The notes under the pieces were generated by a model that saw only the letters and a list, made by a program, of their open reading frames with translations, was not told where the DNA came from and ran no database searches. Shown here piece after piece: positions 31,008 to 40,220 of a DNA stretch of 64,000 bases. The DNA comes from Saccharomycopsis fibuligera x Saccharomycopsis cf. fibuligera. Lineage: Eukaryota; Ascomycota; Saccharomycetes; Ascoideales; Saccharomycopsidaceae. Each line of letters begins with the position of its first letter. Positions within the stretch are counted from its first letter, which is position 1. The stretch covers positions 2,914,001-2,978,000 of the forward strand of contig CP012817.1 of assembly GCA_001936135.1 (NCBI GenBank), written 5' to 3'. The translations under genes and the position numbers were made by a program.

Positions 31008-31595
31008 GAAAAATTTTAAGATTCCAAAGTTCTGAAAACCAAGCCCGATATATTGACGAGATTTTGCATACATGGAGACTATTACTAATCATTTATACAG
31101 ACTTGCAGTTGCACAAATTAGCACCCGTGTAGTGGCGCGCACAGTAAAAATAAGTAAACCTGTGTATTATAAACGTTGATCGTCGTGATGGTATAGTATA
31201 AATTAGAACATATGTGTGCTTTTCGATTTTGTGGTACAGACACACACAAGCATTGAAAGCGTGAAGCAAGGCAGAAATAGAAAATTAGAAATGAATACCA
31301 ACAAAAAAACCCCAAAAAGTAAATGCAAATGGAAACTGAATGAGCAGAAATAAACTAAATAAAAAAATAAAAATAAAAATAGAAATAAAATAAAAAAACA
31401 GTAAAAAACCCGGTCACTCGAACTATGTACAGGATGACCGCAGCTGTATAGGTGCACGTACCGACGACGATTGGACGTGCAAGGGAAAACGAGCCAGAAA
31501 GTAGTGTGATGTAGTAAAGTGTACCTATGTCCTCGAGGAACGTCTAGTGAACTGAAATGCGCGGTGCTCAACGCGTTCTGTGGCGCCGCTTGTGC

Positions 31596-32582
31596 TTAGT
31601 AGCCAACCAAAGCATCTTCTTCGTATCTAAGCAACTCGCGATTCAACTGGTCCGACAACAATGTCTGGTTCTCGTACTGCTGCTGCTTTTGGTGGCCATG
31701 GACGCTTCTCGGCGTGTAATAAAGGTCAAACAACCCTGTCTCGTCTTCATACTCGCTGCTGGTGTCCACGGTGTCGCCGCTGCTGCTGCTGTTGTCAAAT
31801 CCGAGATAAAGATGATCGTCATGGAGACTTTGGATTTCGCTGTCGTCGTACTCGTCGATATTGTCGCGCACGTAATTGTTCAACTCAGCGTGCAACGACT
31901 CTTTAAACTCATCCGGATTCATTATCGTGAGCGGCTTGTTAGACAGCGCGGAGCTGTTACTGGCGCTGTGGCTGCTGCGCCGGCTTTCAGCTTCGCTTTT
32001 GTTGTAATGCTGCTGGCTGTAGAAGTAGTTGACGTTGCTGTTTATCACGGAGTCGTTGACCGAAGAGACATACGACTCGAGCGAAAAAAGCGAGTTTTGC
32101 TCGTTGTCGTTGTCGTACTCGTAACCGTTGTTTCCGGTGTTGTCGCTGCTCTGCGTTTGATGTTCTCTGAGGTCCGTGCCGTAGTTGTTGAAGGGCTGGA
32201 TCAAGTTTGTGGTATTTTCCTTTTCCATGGGCACGCTGTGGAGCCTGTTTTCGGCAGCTTCCTCCTCATGCAGGCTAGTTGACTGGTTGGAGTTTCTTGA
32301 CTTTGAGCGGTTGCACAAGTTGCTGAGCTTAGGCATCTTCTTGAACAACTTGAATTTATTTCTCTTCTGCTGACTGCTGGCGGCGGCAGCGGCGCCGGCG
32401 GCGCCGCCGCCGGATGCACTGCCCAACGCCGCGGAAGACACTGCGGAGTCGGAAGACAGTTTCAAAAGCACCACTTCCAGCGGGCTGTCGAATCTAACCG
32501 AGCCGTCGGCAGTGTTTAGGTAGTAGTAGTTCTTCAAGCCGGAGTCGTACTTGAGACGCCATGCGGTGTTGTGGAGCGACAT
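31596..32582 (-). CDS. WW-like domain protein, Ser/Asn-rich
   Basis: 328 aa from the ATG at 32582; the frame is open further upstream but that part looks non-coding and starts without ATG support. The first 36 residues (TAWRLKYDSGLKNYYYLNTADGSVRFDSPLEV) resemble a WW domain: an initial W, a central YYY strand and a final P, with F in place of the usual second W. An Ala/Gly/Ser run follows, then a basic segment (KRNKFKLFKKMPKLSNLCNRSKSR). The rest is acidic and disordered with many Ser, Asn, Asp and Tyr residues. A plausible role is as a proline-motif adaptor; the partner is unknown. The C-terminal part is rich in GC-rich codons compared with neighbouring housekeeping genes. Confidence 0.72.
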   Translation of the reverse strand: MSLHNTAWRLKYDSGLKNYYYLNTADGSVRFDSPLEVVLLKLSSDSAVSSAALGSASGGGAAGAAAAASSQQKRNKFKLFKKMPKLSNLCNRSKSRNSNQSTSLHEEEAAENRLHSVPMEKENTTNLIQPFNNYGTDLREHQTQSSDNTGNNGYEYDNDNEQNSLFSLESYVSSVNDSVINSNVNYFYSQQHYNKSEAESRRSSHSASNSSALSNKPLTIMNPDEFKESLHAELNNYVRDNIDEYDDSEIQSLHDDHLYLGFDNSSSSGDTVDTSSEYEDETGLFDLYYTPRSVHGHQKQQQYENQTLLSDQLNRELLRYEEDALVGY

Positions 32583-33279
32583 GTTTGGTCGTTTGGTCTG
32601 TTGTGAAAAAGGCGCTGGATGCTGGCAGAGATACCGTGTAGGTGCAAGAAGAAAAGAGAAGCGAAGTATATCCTGTCGTGCTGGAGTGCCGAGGACTGGA
32701 GCAGGGCGTGTGTGTATATATATAAATATATACACACACATAAGCTGGACAGAAATAGATAGGCAGGCTCCACCACAAAGCGGGATTAGTAATTTTGCTT
32801 GCTCCGTGTTCCGAGAGTGATTGACTTCACCGCCTGCAGCCAGCAACCAATTCTGCGCAGAATCCCAACGGCGACGGATGCGCTGCGGAAAGCGCTGCCG
32901 GCGGACATCGTCCTCGCCGCTATTCCCGGCAGCCGCTATCCCCGATGCAAGGGCCGCCCGGCTGAATAATGCAAAGCAAGGGAGCAAGATGGAGTCTGAG
33001 CCTAGGCTTGGAAGGGCTCTCGCAGTGCTGAATAACTGTAAGCGTCGCGGCAGTCGTCGTATTCATGAACTTTGAACTTTGGCACTCTCCGAAATTGTTC
33101 CCACGCTCCAGTAACTGCCTGCCGGCTGTCAATAGCGTATACGCTTTCTCGATCGATGACGCCTCGATCGCCCGCTCCCGCTGGATGCTGGACGGCACGG
33201 AACCGGGTGCCAGCTGGCAGGCACTTCCATCCGCTCGAGGCGGGACACAGTCACCAAAAAAGCCCATTGCTTTCGCAAT

Positions 33280-33326
<47 letters not shown>

Positions 33327-34697
33327 CTCTTTTTTTGTTTTTTGTGGTTGCGGACACCTTTTGGCTCAATCGAAACTCTGCCCTTTGGACAGCACGAAAG
33401 TGTGTTCTCGGTAACATGCGGCCTCCCTTCGTCGGCTGCGCTACCAGCCGTTCGGCCCACCAATACGCCGCGACGTGGGTATTGTAGGCGGCAGTTGTGC
33501 ACAACCGCAACACCCACGACAATAGCACCTTCTGCGCAGGCAGATAGAGGGCTGACAGGCTTTTCCCGTCCGCTGCAATTTGCGGCCGCACCTTGTCCCG
33601 GTCCGCGTATCTCCGACAAAGACAGACCATACCAGATCAAGCCGACTCAGGTCAGCCTGTGCTTGCGGTTTACAGATTGCTGTAGCGTTTCATTTTACAC
33701 TTAGGCATATGCTGAGAGCAGCCAGGTCTGTAGGCACAATATGGGAGCCGTAGGTGTGTACGCATACACTGGCTCGAGATTTGAAGCAACCCGGAATGCA
33801 ATGCCAAAACCAATAGCAGACATATTGTGCTGTTGTCGAGTAAGCTCCGTGTCCACCGAACGAGCTCTTCAAAAAAGACTTTTTTTTGCTTCTCACATCA
33901 TCGGTATATCGCTCGTGGGCTAATGTTGTGTGGGGCTCTGTGGACTGCTGAAGCACCATGTCTCACTATGCCTCGTGGCGCCTCACTATGCGTTACGCTG
34001 CTGCCGAAGACGCACACAAAATTCGCCCGCATCGAAACCGGACCGTTAGCGATTAGCTAAGGCAGCCAGCTATCTGGCTGGTGCCAAGACGTTGGACGTT
34101 GCTCGTGCTTAATTTTGGAACAAAACCGTTGAGTGACAGCATGCGGTGGTGATAGCATGTCATTTGCTCGCAGTCCTTAGCGTTGGTGCTCAACCAATCA
34201 ATACTATCCTTTCTTCATAGACTATTCGCAACGATAAAAGGCTTTATTGCCGGTTATGACTGTACTTGATTTTTGACCTCGGTTGGCCATACTTACACCG
34301 CCCTATACAAACACTAACTTACCAATTGCTAAACGAAAACCGAAAGCAGCTTTTATTTTGTGAGAGGAACTGCAGCAGAACAAAACACACAACGCAAAGA
34401 GTAGAAAAGAATGAGAAATGAGAAACTAACAACAGAACAGCAACAAAAAGGTCTGAAATATGCTAATGGTTTTTAAACAAGTGAAATGCAATGAAAACAA
34501 CTGTTATGCAAATGTTAAAAAAAAAAAAAAAAAATCTTTTGTTTGTTTTAAAAGAAAAAAAGAACAAAACAAAAAGCTACAAGCGAAGCTACCTATCCAA
34601 CAGTTTCATGAAAATGAAAATACCTGAAATCAAAACCTAACCATCATTGTCGTCGAGTAACCAAAACCTTGCCTCTCCTTTTCTGCTGTTTTTGTAA
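32583..34697. other. Long intergenic stretch with 45-T tract
   Basis: About 2.1 kb between minus-strand genes. The part 32780-33640 is visibly GC-rich, interrupted by a T tract of about 45 bases at about 33282-33326. The many frames here on both strands are mutually overlapping and have no recognisable domain, so I do not call them. A tract of about 17 A lies near 34517-34533. Confidence 0.45.
32708..32739. repeat. TG/TA palindrome with embedded TATA element
   Basis: Arms at 32708-32721 and 32726-32739 are perfect 14-base reverse complements (GT repeats then TA repeats), with a four-base loop. It lies about 130 bases upstream of the WW-like gene start and provides TATATA on both strands, so it may act as its TATA box. 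Confidence 0.8.
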
Positions 34698-34737
34698 TCA
34701 TTGCTGCTGACTAAAAAAGTGCTGGTGATGCTGCTGG

Positions 34738-34772
<35 letters not shown>

Positions 34773-37583
34773 TTGTTGTTGTTGTTGTTGTCGCTGCTGC
34801 TGCAACAAATTTTGTTGTTGTCGAAACTGTATTTGTAGTTGTGCTGGGTTTTGAAAATTCTGTTTTTGATGATGAAAATGACCTGATGGCATTGTCCGCT
34901 GCTGCTGCTGTTGTTGTTGTTGTTGCTGCTGTAGCGCATAGTTCTGAAAATTTTGTAGTTGCGGTTGTGTCCATGTATTATTGCCAACACTATTAGCACT
35001 GTTAGTATTCACGCTTTTATCATTAGTACGACTGTCATCGTCAAAAGTAAATGGTATTCCATTTGGCATCATCCCAGGCACCATAATCGCCGGAGGTGCT
35101 GGTGGTGCGGGGGAGTTAAATGCTTGCTTGTTAGCGTTGCCGCTACCATAACTACCATCATCATTCGTATTAAACTGTGCTAATGGAAACACGTTTTGCA
35201 TCATTGGAGTACCGGAGCCGCTGCCATGAGCTGACGAGGATGCTGGGGGTGGTTGTACTCCAGGGACTGCTTGCACCTGTGTTGTTTGAGAAGCTTGTAG
35301 AGATGCTGGTGGTACTGGACCGGCAATGCCGTAGTTTGAATTGCTCATCATCATAGGGCCATCAGAGCTTGCACTGGGGCTAACATTCTTATTCGCATTA
35401 TTGCTATTGTTGTCACTATTAGTGTTAAAGTTAAAATTGCTATTGGTTGTAGTTGTGGCGGTTGAAGTTGCTCCTGCATTCAGAGGATTGAAACTTGATG
35501 GGTTGAAATTGACACCATATGGCGAACTGCCACTTAAAAAATTATTTACAGTCAAATCAAGGTCTAAACTATTCGCTCTGGTTTCGTTGGAAATTATATC
35601 GTCGTTGTCTAGGTTAGCATACCCGGTGTTACTATTGTTTGATGCTGCTCCATTACCTAGAGCAGTACCTGCTGGATCAGGGATGCCTATTGCACTAACG
35701 CTTGCACCGACGCTTGCACTAGCTGTTGCTGTTATTGAACTGGATGACGGTGGGGCTACTAGCGTCGGCGGTACCGTTACTCTATCGAAATTGCCGCCAG
35801 CCAAACTGCTAATTTCGTTCAAGAAATTATCGTCAAATGTTAAATCATTGATTTCTCCGGCAAGTTTCAATCCGTCGGTTCCAGCATTATTATTTGTACC
35901 GCTTTCTGTTGTAGCAATGTTATTGCCAAACTTTTTTGCTGATGCGGCGCTCACGCTGTTACTATAGTTGGTACCACTGCTTATTGTGTCAATACTGCTT
36001 TGACGAAGATCATGAGTGTTAGAGCTGTTACCAGCGCTGCTATCACTATTAGCTATTAAACTATTTCTCTGAGAATTAACCGCGCTGTTTCTTTGCTCAT
36101 TTGTGCTGACGCTTGTACGGCGATCTGCGCTGCCTCTTCTTGATATACTTCCAGGCCGGCTTCTTAAAGTTTGCGGGCCGGTAGGGGTGATGCTGGCGGA
36201 AGGCGTTGTTGCAGTTGGCGATAATTTATCACTAGCCAAAGTCAAGCTACTGGTGCCAGAAGGCAACAGAAATGATGGCCTTTGAATTTTGGGCCGACCT
36301 TGAGCTTTATCAAAAGTACTAATTTTTTGAATCAAGTCGTTTTCAATATTGATTATTTTCTCTAGCTCACTAGCAACATACTTGCTGTTGTTATTGATAT
36401 TGTTCAAAACTTCAGAACCAGCTGAGTCTCCTGCCAGATTGTTATTACTGTTTTCATTTGTTAACGTTTGCAAAAAACGATGAACATTGACAAGTCTGTC
36501 TTTCGATGATTGCAAAAAATCATTTAAATCAGTGAGTACTGCTCTTCGGTCGTTTCCCACCAAGGAGCCAATGTTGGATTTAACTTTTTTCAGATCGTTC
36601 GTTGCGCTGTGAAGATCAGCAGCCACTGATCTCATATGTTTCAAGGAATTTCTCCTCAGTGGAACTATTCTAGTAGACAGACTTGCTGTAGGAGAATGAA
36701 GAAGTTGGTTGGAAGAGTTCAAAAACTCGTCCTTGATTTGGAGGCACATCAATTTGTCTTCAGTTTTCTGAATATTACTAACTATAATGTCCCTGGGCTG
36801 ATTGGGGCTAGGATTGGCTGATGGCTTGACTTCTGCTGATTTGTAATCTTCTCTAAGCTGGAAATACCGTACAATCAAATCCTTGGTAGTTAAACTAGTG
36901 AAGCTGTTGTTACTGCTACTCTCATGATTAAGTCGCCGTTGTGAGTTCTGCAACACAAGAATCTGAAAAAACTGTTCTCTAAGGAAGCTCCAGAAATACT
37001 CTATTGTGCCAAACTTCAATGCCCAATGAATGAAGCGGAGTATGGCAATAGAAAATGCCACGTCAAACTGAGGATTGAACACAATTTTACTAACGGAGTT
37101 TTGTCTCTTGGGCGCAGTGGCGGGATTGTTTGAGTTGTGGGTTTGATCTTGATGTGGTTTAACGCTACTTGCAGCTTGGTGTGGGCTACCACTAACATCT
37201 TGGAGTGGCTTGTGAGTTTGGTTTTTTTGAGTAGTGGACATAGAAAAAATTGCCGGCGGTTTCTTTTCAGCTTCTTTGATGGTGGAAAGAGATTTTAGGT
37301 TACTTGGATACGGCGTTTTATCGAGATGTCCGTTTAGACTGTTTTTGTTATTTTTGCCGCTGTCGCTAAGGTTTACCGTGCGAGGACTGAGATTTCTGAG
37401 CGTGGTGCTATTTATGGAGAAATCTTTATTGGTAGACGCCAGGTTGTACTGGGAATCTAAGGACAAAGTGCCGGATTTCTTGTTGCCGGTGCTGGAAGAG
37501 GAGTAATAGTTTATAGAGTCATCATCGCTGTCGTCAGTGTCGTCCTCGATGAAATCCGAGTCCTCGTTGAAATCATTGCTCAT
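34698..37583 (-). CDS. Q/N-rich 961-aa protein, unrecognised
   Basis: The N-terminus is acidic (EDSDFIEDDTDDSDDD) and then Ser-rich and disordered. Residues about 165-260 look globular: FDVAFSIAILRFIHWALKFGTIEYFWSFLREQFFQILVLQ is a strongly hydrophobic helical pair, followed by a charged segment with TTKDLIVRYFQLREDYKS. A second helical part (residues about 310-430: SLKHMRSVAADLHSATNDLKKVKSNIGSL ... RLVNVHRFLQTLTNE) is probably coiled coil. The rest is low-complexity Ser/Asn/Pro/Ala, ending in two poly-Gln runs near the C-terminus. The composition suits a transcription regulator or RNA/stress-granule factor with a prion-like tail, but I cannot name an ortholog. The Gln runs are mostly CAA/CAG repeats and likely vary in length. 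Confidence 0.8.
34739..34802 (-). repeat. CAG/CAA repeat coding C-terminal poly-Gln
   Basis: On the minus strand this is a run of CAA then CAG codons giving about 18 Gln residues; a second run lies at about 34899-34933. Both are trinucleotide microsatellites inside the Q/N-rich gene. Confidence 0.85.
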
Positions 37584-37844
37584 TATTTAGGGATTGTGTT
37601 TATCGGAGACAGGGACAAGAGCAGGGAAGGGAACGTGCGGTAGTGGGGGGCGTGTTGGCGCGAAGGGAGGAGAAGGTGATATTAATGCCAATTATAGGTG
37701 GGAGAGGTCTAGCGCTTGCACCGAGAGGAAGAGAACGTTGCGGGATGGCGAAGAAGATTCGAAGTGCAAGCTGTGTAGGACACGACACGGCGGGTCGAGA
37801 TTGAGCGAGGGAGAGAGAAAGGGAAAGAGCGCCAGCAGTATCAA

Positions 37845-37846
<2 letters not shown>

Positions 37847-37876
<30 letters not shown>
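37847..37876. repeat. (GT)n microsatellite
   Basis: An uninterrupted run of about 15 GT dinucleotides. Confidence 0.95.
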
Positions 37877-37878
<2 letters not shown>

Positions 37879-38272
37879 CCTCAACACAGCGATTGATGGA
37901 TATAGGCAGTGGAAAGGCGAGCCTTGAGCAAAAAGGTCTTGAGAGAAGAAAAAACCAAGACAACTTAACTGACAGGAGAAATTTTTTGTTTTTTGTTTTT
38001 AATTTTTCTTCTTTTGCTGTTAGAGTTTGAGGACAAGATCTCAGGGAGGCGAGACTTGAAGACAATTGTCTTGAGTGAGTGTGAATGTGAGCGAGAGGGC
38101 GAGAGTGCAGCGAGAGATGGAGGGATTGCCAGCATGTGCATCTCTGGGAAGGCAACAGTAGTCAGTGGGCACGTACTGCCAATCCCTTAATAATAGCGGC
38201 CTTAATGGTTGCAACTATAATAGCTGTCTGCAGACCGCCATGGCTACACAAAATAGGCCCCGCCGCCCACTG

Positions 38273-38350
38273 CACTCGCTGCACTCGCTGCACTCTCTGC
38301 ACCATACATGCACAATACGTGCACCATATATGCACCATACATGCACCATA
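38273..38350. repeat. Degenerate tandem repeats (ctgcactcg, then tgcaccatacatg)
   Basis: Three copies of a nine-base unit (ctgcactcg or ctgcactct) run straight into four or five copies of a 12-13-base unit of the type tgcaccatacatg. Together they form a compact minisatellite in the non-coding stretch upstream of YNK1. Confidence 0.75.
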
Positions 38351-39199
38351 GCTGACACTCACCGCATGTGTACGCATACGCTGCAGCAATTTCACAGTGC
38401 AACACACTGTCATAGACCCGGAGTCAACTGCCACAAGCGCACTCGCAGACGATCGCAGGCTTAGAGCACATGCAAAAGGATCTGATCTTTGGCAATTGTC
38501 GGCGCCTTTCGCCTGTCAGCGCTTAGTCATACAGGGCGCATCTGGCAGGATTTGGCGACGGTTTGGATAAGGTATGGCGGTGCCACTCTCTGGGCGGCGC
38601 CACTCTCTGGGCGGCGCCGCTTCCATCGGGGGTTGGACGTCTTTACCTGTACACTTTTTGGTGGTCTAAGTAAGACCCTGGATTGAGCCGGGCTGGCTGA
38701 GCACGGTGACAATCAGCAGCGCTTTATTGGCTGTCGGCTGGCACTGGCTTTTTAGCCCCTCGCATGGAACAAAAGAAAATTAAAATAAACGGCCCGTCGA
38801 GAAGCCGTAAAGCCGTGAAGCCGTAAAGTCGTAAAGTGATATATAATAAACAGAAACGTTGTGTGAAAAGATGTGTCATAGTGGCGCAATCAACCAGCTA
38901 GTTTGACTGTGACCAATCAATCCTGAAAACAAAAAAAACAAAGAAAAGAAAAACCGCTGCAAAAACTCGCCTTCTTCTGATAAACGCACTACGGGGCACC
39001 GCGTGCGCGCCGTGTTTACGTTTGTCTGTGTGGAACACCCTCTGCCACCCCGTTATATGTCCCAACGTGCCACAAACGGACTCTGCGGTTACCCTGATTG
39101 TGATGTTAGCGATCGGCCCCCCAACCGCTCTGGTTTCAAATCGCTGGTGGACGATGAGAGAGAGAAAAAATAGCCAATAAAAGCATCGTTGAAATATTT

Positions 39200-39265
39200 T
39201 TTCTCCCTTCCCTATTTTTCTTCTCTTCTCTTCTCTTGTTCTCTTCTTCTTCCCCTTTTTCCCTT
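39200..39265 (+). promoter_or_regulatory. Pyrimidine-rich leader of YNK1
   Basis: Almost unbroken C and T just before the coding region. CT-rich tracts near the start site are typical of highly expressed yeast genes. In-frame TTG and TTC codons precede the ATG, but the ATG at 39320 matches the family start exactly. Confidence 0.5.
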
Positions 39266-39319
39266 TCCCCACATACTTACTTCCATCCCAAAGTATCCAC
39301 ACTACACACGAATACAACA

Positions 39320-39775
39320 ATGGCTGACGAAAGAACTTTTATTGCTATCAAACCAGACGGTGTCCAAAGAGGTTTAATCAACCAAATTTTGGGTAGATTC
39401 GAAAACAGAGGTTTCAAGTTGGTCGGTATCAAATTGGTCACTCCATCCGAATCCTTGTTGAGAACTCACTACTCTGACTTGCAAGAAAAACCATTCTTCC
39501 CATCTTTGTTGTCTTACATGTTGTCCGGTCCAATCTTGGCTACTGTCTGGGAAGGTAAAGACGTTGTCAAACAAGGTAGAGCTATCTTGGGTGCCACCAA
39601 CCCATTGAACTCTGCTCCAGGTACCATCAGAGGTGACTTTGCCATTGACATGGGTAGAAACGTTGCTCACGGTTCCGACTCTGTTGAATCTGCCAACAAA
39701 GAAATCAACTTGTGGTTCAAGAAAGAAGAATTGGTTGACTACAAGCCAGCTTTGTTCTCCTGGATCTACGAGTAA
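39320..39775 (+). CDS. YNK1: Nucleoside diphosphate kinase Ynk1
   Basis: 151 aa, the usual family length. The enzyme passes the gamma-phosphate of ATP to other NDPs through a phosphohistidine. The sequence shows [16 protein letters not shown] (nucleotide-binding strand), [17 protein letters not shown] (the Kpn-loop) and [17 protein letters not shown] with the active-site His117. It ends in the conserved WIYE. Codon bias is extreme, with TTG for Leu, GGT for Gly, AGA for Arg, and no CTG, which indicates high expression. Cytosolic; family members also occur in the mitochondrial intermembrane space. The start fits the family and lies in a good context (acaacaATGG). Confidence 0.98.
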   Translation: MADERTFIAIKPDGVQRGLINQILGRFENRGFKLVGIKLVTPSESLLRTHYSDLQEKPFFPSLLSYMLSGPILATVWEGKDVVKQGRAILGATNPLNSAPGTIRGDFAIDMGRNVAHGSDSVESANKEINLWFKKEELVDYKPALFSWIYE

Positions 39776-40220
39776 ACAGTTTCGCTGATCAAACATTGAC
39801 ACGGTACTGTTAACTTGATGGTGATTATACTTAATATTAATTCTTGATAAAAACTAATAGATGATTTATTTCATTGATTTATCAGTTTGTAGTGACTCCA
39901 TGTGACTTTGAAATTTTAGTATCTTCAAATTTCACTGCCCCACCTCTGCGTCTTAATTAAATATTATGGGGCATTCCGTGGCATTTTTTTTCTTTTCTTT
40001 TGGTAATCTTTGGGTAGGGTAAGCACTATTCGGTGCTTTGTTTACATAAATCAAAAAGGTAAATAAATAACATTTATAAACAACAGAAAACAAAAAAAAA
40101 AGACTGTGTATGTACGTATGTATGACAAAATTAAAAACCAGAAGCTGTTTCTGTTTCACGGTACTTCCCTTGCTATCGAGTTCGTTCTTTCCGCAATAAA
40201 ACGTCAAAGAAGCAGAAGAA
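39776..40220. other. Intergenic between YNK1 and the KEN-box gene
   Basis: AT-rich tail of YNK1 and promoter of the next gene in tandem orientation. The minus-strand frame across 39953-40447 is a low-complexity shadow that enters the next coding region. No gene is seen. Confidence 0.5.

Larger units (their letters stand above)
29497..31595. other. Long intergenic stretch, GC-richer and repeat-bearing
   Basis: About 2.1 kb between two minus-strand genes. I see no supported gene: overlapping frames on both strands (for example 30297-30743 minus and 30443-30853 plus) lack domains and conflict. It carries a direct repeat of accagatcat.tcagac near 29587-29621, two copies of tttctgtgtttcttgt near 30048-30080, a CACGTG at 30180-30185, a tandem cgcgtgctcgcat unit near 30878-30900, and a strong hairpin at 30958-31007. 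Confidence 0.5.
37584..39319. other. Divergent intergenic region with microsatellites
   Basis: About 1.7 kb between the Q/N-rich gene and YNK1. It contains a (GT)n run at about 37847-37876, a cluster of degenerate tandem units (ctgcactcg then tgcaccatacatg) at about 38273-38350, a tandem aagccgtaaagccgtg at about 38801-38837, and a CT-rich tract at about 39200-39265 next to YNK1. No gene is supported. Confidence 0.55.

Noticed and set aside
29594-31035. Overlapping 60-150 codon frames on both strands, e.g. 30297-30743 minus and 30443-30853 plus
   Set aside because: They conflict with one another, mostly start at non-ATG codons and show no domain or compositional sign of coding.
31596-32987. 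463-codon version of the WW-like gene
   Set aside because: The first 135 codons lack an ATG-supported start and are compositionally unlike the rest; the WW-like domain starts at the ATG at 32582.
32821-33704. Frames of 130-240 codons through the T tract (e.g. 33072-33704 plus and 32920-33630 minus)
   Set aside because: GC-rich sequence has few stops, so long frames arise by chance; all run through the homopolymer and have no domains.
39236-39319. In-frame 28-codon TTG-started extension of YNK1
   Set aside because: It is Ser/Pro/Thr-rich from a CT tract and not basic; the ATG fits the family start exactly.
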